From NCBI GenBank assembly GCA_024516035.1, contig CM044961.1, forward strand, positions 19,434,856 to 19,498,855: a stretch of 64,000 nt of DNA. Direction: 5' to 3'. Shown here piece after piece: positions 53,911 through 64,000 of the stretch. The notes under the pieces are model-generated. The model saw only the letters and a program-made list of their open reading frames with translations, did no database searches and was not told the DNA's origin. Positions within the stretch are counted from its first letter, which is position 1. Each line of letters begins with the position of its first letter. Position numbers and translations under genes: made by a program. The DNA is from Bactericera cockerelli (lineage: Eukaryota > Arthropoda > Insecta > Hemiptera > Triozidae).

Positions 53911-54380
53911 ACCATTGCTGGACGGTGAACAGTATACAATATATTCAGTCCCAAGAATGGTTAAGGGCTCCCAGATCTGACCCTCCGGGATGGAAGAGGC
54001 TGCAGACCCCCGCAGAGCACAATGCAATACCAACACGACGGAGCTCACAACTGTAAGCTGTTAGCTTTTAATGGCCTTTTTCATGCTGTAAAGCCCAGCT
54101 ATTACATCACTCAACATGCTCTCCAGCCTACGTGATGGAAAGCTTGCATGTTTTTGTAAGCTTTGACAGCCGCTTTTTTGCAACTTTTAACTGAAGCATT
54201 TTTTTTCTCGATATGAGAGAGCGAAGAGGGAAGTAAATACGGGAAGGGTGCTTGGGAGAGGAATAGGGATAGGAAAGAAGATGATAAGCGAAAAAGAGAT
54301 ACAGAGAAGAGTAACGAAAGAAGGAATAAAATTAAAAAGCTCTTTAAACAAACTGCAAGTAAAGAGATCCGGGCGCAGAA

Positions 54381-54396
54381 GGGGGGGGGGGGGGGG
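54381..54396 (+). repeat. G16 homopolymer
   Basis: Sixteen G in a row inside a purine-rich tract (54190-54420). Confidence 0.95.
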
Positions 54397-55194
54397 AGAC
54401 ACTCGTAATTAGAAAGCAAAGAAAATTACCCTGAGAAAATGAGTACTTTGTCCTAATGGAATTGAAATTATAAGCCTTGAGAAAAATAAGCAAGAAACTA
54501 ATAAGCATTAGTCCCAGAGGAAATAATAGTAAAATAAGATAGCTTAGCCCTTAACCAATAGGCATACTTTTCAATTCGCTCGACCTTCACAAGGTTTATT
54601 TGTTTTCCGAAAGCAAATGCTCCCTGCACGAGGTGACTTTCAGTAAGGGTCAAATTATAAAATGGGGTTACAACATAGATAAGGGTAGACCGTCCCTCAA
54701 GTCAATCAGTCCGATCTAAGTGACGGTCTCCTCTTATATAATTTGTAATAGTGTTTTAGAATTCGGACCTATAGTGTCGCAAAATGACTTCGGTGATGTG
54801 ATGACCATGCGGTTGAAAGCGATGTTAACCCAAACAGTACACTGGGAGGTATAAATTTGCAATGTCTTGTCCACTTTTAAGTCGAGTGCTATATCAATAG
54901 GTAGGATTTTCCTATTTTCTACCTAGTCCAAGATTTTACGAAATGGAACCTTGAATTTAAAAAAGCATACAATTTATATAATGTTATTATTTATCTAGCA
55001 AATAAAACTCTTACGATATAGAGACAATTTTTCTGTTTCAAATATTAGGAATTCTTGTTAATCACCAGTTCCTATCATATGCTTAGAAGTATGGATAATA
55101 GTTGTCCTTTGTTTAATAATGATTTGATGTCTATCAAGAACTGTACCTCATCAAAATCAGCTCTTAGCGATACAATAATAATAATAATAACAAC

Positions 55195-55390
55195 ACTCTT
55201 TCGTGGAAGGTAACCACCAGGTGAGCATTTCAAAGCATTTTCTACCACCTAACCCTCAGAGTCTTATTTTGATGTGGTCACAAACTCAAATTAATGAGGA
55301 AAAATTCATGCACAGGGCGGAATTCAAACCAACGGATCCTTACGCTACTTGGATTAGCAGACTAGCGCTTTAATCACTTGTCTATACCAA
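55195..55390 (-). mobile_element. SINE family E, copy 2
   Basis: Reverse orientation: GGAAGGTAACCACCAGGTGA, TTTCTACCACCTAACCCTCA and AATTCAAACCAACGGATCCT. It faces copy 1 about 390 bases away. Confidence 0.85.
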
Positions 55391-55774
55391 TGCACAATAC
55401 AAGGAGAAGTTAAGAGGAATCGGACGTTGCTGTGGTCGTTAAAAGTTAAATCTTCTTTTCCGGATGCCCAGGACTTCTTAATCCCTGGAAATAAAAGTCA
55501 GGGTTGTAAAAAGCGCGCAACCTTCATGTTCTTACTGTACAGAATCCATAACCCCGGAGCTCCAGCAATAAAACTAGCAGACCACACCAGCACAGGATAA
55601 GATTCTCGGATTTAATAATAAAATATTGAGATTAATATTGCATTATGCAAGGCTACAGCCTCGTCAGTAGAAAATGTAATAGATCATGAAGGAATAATAA
55701 ATATTAGGAGATTAAATTAAAGAGCCTGTTATTACGGCTGCAGATAATATCTTTCTCTTCGCTGAGCGGATCTT

Positions 55775-55985
55775 GTGCACTGGTAGTCAAGTGGTTAACG
55801 CGCTAGTCTGGTAATCCAGCTAGCGTAGGGATCCGTTGGTTCGAATCCCACCCAGTTCATGAATTTTTCATCATTCATATGAGTTTTTGACCAGATAATA
55901 ATAAGACTCTCAGGGTTTGGTGGTATAGAAAATGCTTTGAGCATTAAACTCGCCTGGTGGTTACCTTCCACAAAAGAGTGTTATT
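55775..55985 (+). mobile_element. tRNA-derived SINE family E, copy 1
   Basis: Head GGTAGTCAAGTGGTTAACGC (A box) and TTGGTTCGAATCCCACCC (B box), body GAAAATGCTTTGAGCATTAA and CGCCTGGTGGTTACCTTCCA, then (ATT)n. Confidence 0.88.
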
Positions 55986-57724
55986 ATTTATTATTGCCCT
56001 GAATTTTCCTTTCATCACCATGACAGACAACAATAAATAATAATCACTGTGTCGGTCCTGTATGAACACTCGCTGTGTTTTTTTCATTTAGGCTTGTATC
56101 CCACTGATTGCAACATTTTGTCTCCCAGTGAAGTTGCGAAGCGTTTCGCAACGAATCAATTGAGGTCAAATCCCATTCAAAGTTTGAGGTAAAATTTTGC
56201 ACTAAGTGCGATCCTGTTTTCAGATTTCTCATGCAACGCTCTTTCCTTCGTAATGTTATGACTTACTAGAGTTCTGAGTTATGTTATGGAAATCTTTTGA
56301 GACATGCTTTTTCCACTAGCACCCCATTTGCCTAGATCACATTTTTATTATTATAAACCGATTGGACTCCCACAAGAGAAGTCCTAATTATCGCATCGAC
56401 CTCTATTAGATCTATTGTGACTAATATGTATATCCAATAGCTGTCATAAAATAAAGCTGTATGATTATTATTTTTTCATAAAAATAAAAGCATACAATAA
56501 AGTATTAAACTGGAGAGTCACGAATTTCACTGTTGAAATTTTACTGTACAAATATAGGTACCAGTACTTGGGCATGTATATTATATACACTGACAAATTT
56601 TTAACAGAAAATTTAATTTAGGTTCACTATTAAAATTTCAAACTTTACGAGGCCCCCCCCCCCCCCCCCCCCCTACACCTATTTCTCCCTTGCCAAAACC
56701 ATCCCGTCTGAAAAATTATGCGACAGGAACATTGAGAAGATATTAAAAATATTAAAACGTTCATAATAAATCAAATTTTTGAACTTATAATTTGAAAATT
56801 GTTGTGAAATTTTTTCACAACAATTCCCTCTCGGTGAATATGAAATTGCTTTCATGAAAAATAAAGGAAGCTGTGGTCTGTTCTTATCTAATCTGCTAGA
56901 GGTGTACCTTATTAAACACAACATTGGGTTTGCTATTATTTATGTTTTTTTTTTTATGAAAAATATTGTGAGTGGACACTTTACCTTTTAAAAAATAAGA
57001 ACACATTCTAAAACTTATTCTGAAAGAAAAGATTACTGTCGAAAGAGAGGGAGAGAGAATAAATCGGTTGCAGAGTTCGAGAGAATGGATTGTCGTCAAC
57101 ACCTGTCAACTGTTCAGAGCTGCTCAAAATTGACATGACATTGCTATGAAGGTTTCCCACCTCTGATAGAAGAGGAACATGAAGAAGACGAGCTTACCTC
57201 ATATGAATCGACTCTAGTTACTGAGACTCTTTCAATGCACAAAAGACGATAAATCTATTTTAACCGATCTAGAATTAAATCCGCTTCCACCGATCGAGCG
57301 ATGCATCAAAGCAACCCCTAGTTAGAGTAATTAGTTATGAGAAAGTTGGTTAGTATCTAGGTGAGAATAGTACTGTGGTGATTTTTTCTTTCTCTTTAAA
57401 ACAAGAAAGTATTGTGCCTCTCAGCCTCCAGATTAATGAAAAAATTCAGGGACCGAAATAATTATTTGAGAAAATAAAAGTGTGCCACCTGTTTTCTCAG
57501 CAGAATAATAATATTGGATGCTTGAAAATATTCCACTGCCACTTCTTGCTTGGTTTTGCTTTATTAAATGAGGTCAAGGTCAAACCAGTGGAGAAATTAA
57601 GCAACGGGTAGCGTGGTGAGGACATGAATTATTTATTGGCTCTTCTGTAGTTTTCCAATAACTGCTGGCTATTTACAGTCCTACTTTCTCTGGGAGAGGT
57701 TCATGAGAGTCGTGCCTCTGCCGT
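55986..57724. other. Non-coding, little recognised
   Basis: Contains the C21 run and a local inverted repeat around 56801-56823 (TTGTTGTGAAA/TTTTCACAACAA). No gene. Confidence 0.5.
56653..56673 (+). repeat. C21 homopolymer
   Basis: Twenty-one C in a row. Confidence 0.95.
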
Positions 57725-57885
57725 GCGAAATATTTATTTTTATTTACTCGTATAAATAATTGGATCAAGCTTTATTTACATTTTTTTTATATACAATGAA
57801 CATTCTAATAAGTTATGAAATAAATATAAACAAAGCCTGATCAAGGGTGGTGATAATGCCTTCGGCATTCTCTTCCAAAATAGTG
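57725..57885 (-). mobile_element. Related LINE tail
   Basis: On the minus strand TGGAAGAGAATGCCGAAGGC precedes an AT-rich tail with AATAAAGC; it resembles family T with a different middle. Confidence 0.55.
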
Positions 57886-57944
57886 TGACGCTGCTATCTT
57901 GGTTTATTGTAAAGTCAGATATTTTGCTCCATCTGGCGTACAGA

Positions 57945-58012
57945 GATACACTCTGCCGCGCTATCTCTTTCTTTGTATAGGGCGTTCTTCACATCTCGGC
58001 CGAAGTGTTTGA
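57945..58012 (-). repeat. Inverted copy of 6993-7050
   Basis: CACTCTGCCGCGCTATCTCT, TTTGTATAGGGCGTTCTTCA and CATCTCGGCCGAAGTGTTTG. Confidence 0.8.
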
Positions 58013-58110
58013 GTCATCTCTGGCATCATCTTCGCTTAGATTTGTGTAAGAGAAGGCTAGTACCTGGCATCACCGTGTTGCACTAGGCATGAATGTGGTG
58101 TGGCTTGACG

Positions 58111-58170
58111 AACAAAGTTGCCTTTTAAAAACTAATTAGGCATCTTAGTTTTCAAAAGGCAACTTTGTTT
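58111..58170. repeat. Hairpin, 24-bp stem with one mismatch
   Basis: AACAAAGTTGCCTTTTAAAA pairs with the region TTCAAAAGGCAACTTTGTT across a loop of about 11 bases. Confidence 0.85.
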
Positions 58171-58674
58171 GGTCTGATGTTTTCTGTTCACCTTGGATCT
58201 TGGTGTAGTTTCCTTAGCACACAAAGTACTTGCAAGAAATATTATTGAAACCCACACACACACTTTCTTCTTGTTATTTTAAAATTCAAAAGAAAATTCA
58301 AGAAACTATAATAATACGCCACGTCGCTACCCTTCAATAACATAAGCTTCTGACTTCTAGCAATTTCAACTTTACCTTTTGAGCGTTTTTCTAGTTTTCA
58401 AAAGAAATGAGAAAAAGTATGCACAGCAAGGTTAGGAAACGTGGCGGAAAAACATCAAAGACAACAAAAATGTAAGTCAATAATAGAATAATAAAATGTA
58501 TGCAAGACAGCAGAAAACTCAAGTACAATAAACAGGTAGTTTTCTGTGTAGAAGATAAGAAGCCATTATTCTATTTTCTGAGGCTTCACACCGTTTTTTC
58601 TTTTTCTCCTTTTTCATTTCCTCTTCTCATATTTTATATATAATATAAAATAAATGTGTTTCTTTGTGTTATTA
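58171..58674. other. Non-coding, nothing recognised
   Basis: AT-rich sequence up to SINE F. Confidence 0.5.
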
Positions 58675-58932
58675 TATCACAATTGTAGTGGGTAGCGCAG
58701 AATTATAGGACTTTTCCATATCATTAATATCCCAATATCCTATTTTTGCCTATAATTCCGCCACTGGTCGCTGCTCACATTAAAGCAGCTACTCATTTTT
58801 CCTCACGAGGTATGAGTGGACCCCGAACACCCAAGAACAGAGCAGAAAAAATCCTGCCCCGCTGGGAATCGAACCCAGGTCACCGTGCGTGCAATGCCTA
58901 GCGCGCTAACTCACTCTGCCACGGTGACTTCC
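58675..58932 (-). mobile_element. tRNA-derived SINE family F, copy 1
   Basis: On the minus strand the head is GTGGCAGAGTGAGTTAGCGC and CTGGGTTCGATTCCCAGCGG, a strong A/B box pair. Body: GAGTAGCTGCTTTAATGTGA and CACTACAATTGTGATATAAT. Confidence 0.9.
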
Positions 58933-59119
58933 TTTTTTATATTTTATATATTTTTTTTTTTCTCATATTTTATTCCTTGACATTCCTTCGTCTCGCATCT
59001 TCTACCAACCTATAAGTTGTAGTTGTTGTGACTACTGATATCTACAGGTGAGTTCAAATCCCTGCTGTGAGGTCAAAATCAAGAAAACTAGGCATTCGAA
59101 TCCAAAGCAAAATTTATTA

Positions 59120-60085
59120 TTATTAGTTCTTTTCTTTTTCTTTTCATGTATTGCTTTCTCTTTTTCTGACCAACTTTTTACTCTCTGTCTCACATATCTC
59201 TCTTCCTCTCTCTTTCTTTCTTCCTCTCTCTTCGGTTGGTATACAGAGTCGATCGGTTGGTAATTACTCCTCTCGGCCTATCTCACACCTAATACTGTGT
59301 TCCTTCTCTCTCCCACTTTATTTTCTTTTCTCATCTTCTCATTCCTCTCCTACCTCTTTCTCTCTCTTCCTTTTCTCATGAATGTGAAGAATTTAGAATA
59401 TTTTTCAAATAAAATTCAGCAACAGCAGAACACACACAGAGTTTTTTGTTTCTATTCAGTCAAGTGTGACACATTGGATGGGGGCGAGAGAAAGAGAGAA
59501 AGAAAGAGAGAGGAAGAGAGATATGTTTGTTTATTTAATTCTATTATTTTATTCAATGTTCTAAACAAAAAACACATCTTTTTCTTTTACTTTTTTCTTA
59601 CTATTGTGTCTCAACTCGCATTTCTTACCTTATATTGCCAATAAAGTGGTGTGGTTTTGATACTAGATCGGCTATGTGTGAGTGTGTATGGTGTGCGTGT
59701 GTGTGTGTTTTGTGTGTATGTGTTAGCAAGAGAGAGAGAGAGAGAGAGACATGTTTAATGTTTATAATGTAAATTGTGAAAGCAGAGGAAAGGAATATAA
59801 GAGAAACAAAATAAAAAGTTAAAATAACAATGGAAAGAGATAGACACTCAGTGTTTTAAACTTTTTTATGGTAATAATGGAACAAATGGGATAAAAATGT
59901 AAGAGAGAGAGAGAGGAATACAACAGGAAGAACGTACACGAGCAACTCACAGGAAATAAAGGAAATTAGAAAGGAAAGAAATGTAAGTGAGTGTGAGAGA
60001 CATGCATACCCTGGGAATAAGAGAGAGAAGAGAGAGATAGAGAGAGAGTAACAAGTAAGAGACAGAAGTAAGAAGAGAGAAAGAG
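59120..60085 (+). repeat. CT-rich then GA-rich microsatellites
   Basis: Pyrimidine-rich 59140-59380; GA 59480-59520; (GT)n 59680-59720; (GA)n 59726-59750; purine-rich 59890-60085. The sequence switches strand bias several times. Confidence 0.85.
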
Positions 60086-60434
60086 AAAACCGCAACACTT
60101 GAAAAAAGTTCATTTAATTAAAACTTTTTTCTTCATTATTGTGGCCAGTTCTGTCCTTGCAAGTGAAACAATTGATTTATTTGCAAACATTAATAAATTA
60201 CATTAAATGATTGCAAAAATGGTTTCAATGGTTTCAATTACTTACCTTCCTGTTGCAAAAGTAAAGTTTAAATTGTTTATAACTTCATTCATCCACCACC
60301 TATATAATGTGTAAAATATTAAACAAAAACTTTTACGTGGCTTATTATGACAAGGATTAACTTCGATTGTTGTCCAGTGGAATTTCACTTATTCATGTGT
60401 TTATTGGGAGTATGGGAGTACCGTCTGAGCATAT

Positions 60435-60970
60435 TTAATTTGTATATTTATTTATTACACGGGACCAGCCCAAGATACAAGTGAAAATGTACAACAAATA
60501 ACAGTTTACAAATAAATATTTTGAAATAAGGAGATATCAAAAATCAAAAATGATTTTTGATTGTATATAATATTATTTGATACAGTAATAAAGAATATAA
60601 AATAGATAAAAATATTATATCTTAAATGAAACATTAGAATTCATTGCCAAGCCGCATCATACGATTGATGGAAGCATAGTAAAGGTAATTCTTATCACAG
60701 ATATCAATAAAGTAAGTTTTACTAGTTCTTAGCCTGCGGTTGCAATCAAAACGTATTGTCTCTAGTAGCCTGGGACAGTCGATTTGCCCTTCGACCAATT
60801 TGGTAATGAATTTCAGGTCACAATTCTTCCTTCTAACAAATAAAGGATCTAAATCACACATTTCCTGCTTAAAACGATACTTATAAATAGATAGAACCAC
60901 CTCAACAAAATTCATTTCATATTCTAGTAATTTTAGAGAGTTTTGGATTTTCATGTAATGTTCTAATCAG
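60435..60970 (-). mobile_element. 5'-truncated LINE
   Basis: Contains the C-terminal ORF plus a 3' tail ending in TAATAAATAAATATAC on the minus strand. The target duplication was not identified. Confidence 0.55.
60634..60954 (-). pseudogene. C-terminal fragment of a LINE reverse transcriptase protein
   Basis: The open 106 codons encode the C-terminal domain common to Jockey/CR1-like LINEs: DPLFVRRKNCDLKFITKLV, GQIDCPRLLETI, FDCNRRLRTSKTYF and a final YYASINRMMRLGN. The catalytic RT portion is absent, as expected for a 5'-truncated insertion. A 3' untranslated stretch with polyadenylation-like AATAAA sequences continues to about 60435. The protein function is lost; the fragment only marks an old insertion. 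Confidence 0.75.
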
Positions 60971-61146
60971 GACTTCGTGAGATTGTGTTATCTAAAATGC
61001 GAACGACCTGCTCCAGCAGAGTTAAAGCGCCTAAAAGGGAAAAAAATACGTTAATATTTTATTTCCTTGGCGTGTCATAAAAATAATTAAGTAAAGTCGA
61101 AAATCTAATTAATATAATAATAATAATAATAATAATGCTTTTTCTT

Positions 61147-61410
61147 TGTGTTATTATGTCACAATTTTAGTGGGTAGCGCAGAATCATAGGACTTTACCA
61201 CTTTAATTTACAATGTCTTGTATTATTTTTTTGCCTAAGATTCTGCCACTGGTCGCTGCTTCACATTAAAGGAGCTACTCATTTTTCCTCACGAGGTATG
61301 AGTGGACCCCGAACATCCAAGTACAGAGCAGAAAAAATCCTCCCCCGCTGGGAATCGAACCCAGGTCACCATCTGTGCAACGCCTAGCGCGCTAACTCGC
61401 TCTGCCCCAG
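61147..61410 (-). mobile_element. SINE family F, copy 2
   Basis: Colinear with 58675-58932, including GCTGGGAATCGAACCCAGGT and GAGTGGACCCCGAACATCCA. The two copies lie 2.5 kb apart in the same orientation. Confidence 0.9.
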
Positions 61411-61674
61411 TAGAAAATCTAATTAAGTTGTACGTTTGCAGCAAATAAGAGTAGGTTTATTCATTAGTCACTGTTTATTTTTCATCATACATGGATTACC
61501 TAGTTTTAAAATTAGAAGGTTCACTATTTCATAAACAACCGTACATTATTTCTCCGGTCTCGTTCTAAATGGTAAACAAAAAGTATGCGCGCCGTAAAAT
61601 TATGTGTATGCAATGTGCAAGAAGATAAACAAAACTCTAAGACCAAAATTATGTTGCTCTGGATTCTAAAGTTA

Positions 61675-61810
61675 GGGGGACTCTAAGGGCGGAATTAAAA
61701 GACGTTTTTGTGAGACTCCGTGGCGCTAGGTCACGGATTGCGTACTGTGTAAGATAGGGAAAACCGACGCTTGGCAATGACTTGTGATATAGAATTTGTC
61801 TATTCGCCCT
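61675..61810. mobile_element. MITE family G, copy 2
   Basis: GGGCGGAATTAAAAGACG and GTCTATTCGCCC ends; core CACGGATTGCGTACTGTGTA nearly identical to 2210-2230. Confidence 0.75.
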
Positions 61811-61966
61811 AAGGGTCGAATCATGAAACAATATTAGTTAATCTAAGAGGAAATTATCACTTAACTCAGGCTATAGTGTCGTTGTGATTGGTTGGAACTC
61901 CTATTATAGGGCGTGTTAATGGATAGTGACTGAGATTAACATAGTCTGTTTCATAATTCGGGACTA
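61811..61966. mobile_element. MITE family H, best copy
   Basis: Inverted ends AAGGGTCGAATCATGAAACA and TGTTTCATAATTCGGGAC; core TTGTGATTGGTTGGAACTCC. It abuts the family G copy directly. Confidence 0.7.
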
Positions 61967-63289
61967 AATCTCTAAATGTTATCAAATGAATCCAAATACA
62001 TAATTATGTTTTATAATTCAGTTGTGAAAAATCATCTGTGTGTGATGTTCTGTGTTGGTATTTTTTAACCAATGAAAGATTTTTCAACAATTTTATGAAA
62101 TTATATTGTTTGAAAAAAAGGTTATAAACTTATAATCAATACATTAATAATTGTTGAACTTTACCAAAATTTTTCATAAATATCACAAGAGACGTTTTTG
62201 CCGTACTTGTTTCTGAATTTCTGTATATTTCATCTCTGAGTTCTCATTGGTATTTCCACCCTGGGACCAGAGAGGAACACCAGGGTAGGTAACATGAGCT
62301 ATTGAGGTTTTGCTTATTATTCCGCTCAAGTGTTGGGAACAGTGGTAGACTCGTGTAACTTCTTACTTGGGTAAACTTTCCACATTAGGAGAGGTGCCGA
62401 GTTGAAATCACTCGAAGCAGTGAGAGAGACAGACAACTTCCTCGAAAGACTTTTTTACAACAGAAATGTTTCATTTTATCTCAGATTGCTACAATATTGC
62501 TCATTTTCAATTGTCTAAATAAAGAACCGATATAACGCAACACTACTACAATTGAGAGTAAATTTAATGGATAAAGTCTCAAAATTGCAGGATAAACAGA
62601 GTATTGTATTGTATAATAATTATTATACTATCATATCACCGATTAAAAAATGTCATATAATGCATCTTCTTATAGCTATAATAGGAAGTATAATAGTATA
62701 ATAAATAGTATAATATCTGCTGCAGAGATAGTTAAATCATAATAACTATAATATTAGTAGGTAGGTATTTCATTATTTCAATGCTAAGTATCATTTTTAT
62801 TTCAGAGAATATCTAACATTAGAATTCAAAATCATTGTCTACGTTTTTGTATAAATATACTTATAAAATATGGAGATGATAGTGATTTTGTAAAAAAAAT
62901 CTCAGTACATATCGACAATAATGGAGAGTGGAGAGTCAATATTTTTTTATGTCCAAGTTTAATATAATGGTAATTGTTCACCGGAAAGTATTGTGTGCAT
63001 AAGTAGCATTGTATCTTCCATCCAACCTTTTAACGTTAAATTTAGGTTTAGCGTTTAATGCATCATTATCTACTAAGATGTTTACACTTAAATCTTAAAT
63101 GTCTAAATATAATCTTTGATTAAAATTCCTAGGAAGTACTATTAACACTCTGCCTCTATATCCTCAACACGTGCTCATGTACTTCATCCTGAACCACTAT
63201 TGTCACTCCTGTCTCCCCTACCCTCTCCAGAATATTTCATCCCCATGTCTCACTTTCTCAGCCAGACCTTTCACATCCGTGTTTGAACA
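61967..63289. other. Non-coding, nothing recognised
   Basis: AT-rich; a few ATAGTATAAT-type short repeats at 62620-62715. Confidence 0.5.
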
Positions 63290-63615
63290 TCTGAATATCT
63301 CTCCCTCTCTCCCAACTGTTCTCTCTCTTCACCACTTTCTTATATTCTCTCTGTATACTCTCATCTTTGTCTTTTTCTCTCTCTCCTTTTCTCTCTCATT
63401 TCCTCTCTCTTTCTCTCTTTCTCCATTTCCTTCTTGCTCTTTCACCTTAATCTCTTTTTTTCTCTTCCTATCTATGTTTACCTAATTTCTCTCTCTCTCA
63501 CCCTGTCTGCTGTCTACCACCTCTCTCTCCTCTCCCTCTCTTTTTCTCTCTCTATCTTTTTCTCTCCCCTATCTTTCTCTCTCTCTCTCTCTTCTTCTCT
63601 CACCATCTAATCTCT
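63290..63615 (+). repeat. CT-rich tract
   Basis: (TC)n-rich pyrimidine tract. Confidence 0.88.
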
Positions 63616-64000
63616 CACGGCACTATTTCATTGCAGTCTAGCTACCCATCTCTTGGGTACATAGATAGTGCCGTTTGGGAATTATTTATCGGATCTCGGG
63701 AAAATTCGCTACCTTTCCTCAATATTATTTCTCATCCAACACCAAGGAGAACTCTGGGAATACGGCTCGTGGAAGAGTGTTTTAGTAAAATTACCATGGT
63801 GTTAGTCTACCTAGAGTAAATTACCAGCCAATTAGGTAAAAAGTAGGGATAATAATTTAATGCCATTATCTTGCTCACTGCTCACCAAATCGCCAACCTT
63901 CATCAGTCTTTTTTTTTAACTATCTCCGTTACTGACTGCTAATTGTCAAAATGAATAAAGTTCATGTTCCATTTTTTGATTAATAAATATAAAAAGATTT
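63616..64000. other. Non-coding end of window
   Basis: A 62-codon open frame (63631-63819) follows an acceptor-like TTTCATTGCAG, but the peptide is not recognised and no donor or partner exon was identified. Confidence 0.35.

Larger units (their letters stand above)
53276..55194. other. Non-coding with scattered fragments
   Basis: Holds the family A tail (53831-53910), a purine-rich tract with G16 (54190-54420) and a family H half (54640-54710). Confidence 0.55.

Noticed and set aside
60634..60954. Host gene on the minus strand
   Set aside because: The peptide is the conserved C terminus of a LINE protein followed by a LINE-like tail.

Overview
This is eukaryotic, almost certainly metazoan, DNA and most likely from an insect. 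It is AT-rich with long introns, canonical GT-AG splice sites, several tRNA-derived SINE families, MITEs, a BEL/Pao-type retrotransposon and very many GA/CT microsatellites. Nothing points to a prokaryote, plasmid or virus. The order cannot be fixed from sequence alone; a hemipteran-like, repeat-rich insect genome is a guess.

Host gene. One host gene can be supported. It is a multi-exon gene on the minus strand whose eight recognisable exons run 27057->699 (27057-26807, 13019-12802, 6723-6568, 5710-5476, 4361-4149, 2946-2691, 2005-1816, 881-699). All seven internal junctions agree in splice phase, giving about 567 codons of continuous reading frame. The protein is a secreted or extracellular multi-CUB-domain protein: the end of one CUB, one canonical CUB, a third, and a divergent fourth. 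Both ends of the gene lie outside the recognised exons. The 3' end of exon 27057-26807, with its splice donor, has been amplified into ten further exact 94-bp units inside the adjoining intron.

Mobile DNA. The 13.8-kb intron between the first two exons holds an apparently intact 1000-codon ORF (20024-23026, +) of a restriction-like-endonuclease non-LTR retrotransposon: C2H2 finger, reverse transcriptase with YADD, CCHC, RLE; CRE/R2-group. At 45381-51339 there is an unusual composite: almost 300-bp terminal inverted repeats with TA-flanked, mariner-like ends enclose a smaller palindromic MITE and a nearly complete BEL/Pao polyprotein body (two single-base frame breaks, no LTRs visible). Decayed LINE pieces lie at 38762-39260, 29166-29525, 32470-32548 and 60435-60970. 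A TTAA-flanked MITE, pogo-like MITEs and several other inverted-repeat elements are scattered through the window.

Repeats. At least six tRNA-like or short dispersed families recur, several within tens of bases of the CUB exons. There are minisatellites at 885-965, 4381-4566, 9555-10066, 10857-10940, 25861-26800, 33330-35190 and 43940-44200, and extensive GA/CT tracts at 14.3-18.0, 24.9-25.3, 30.2-30.9, 36.0-36.3, 39.3-40.1, 43.3-43.8, 59-60 and 63.2-63.6 kb. Right of 27.1 kb no host exon was recognised.
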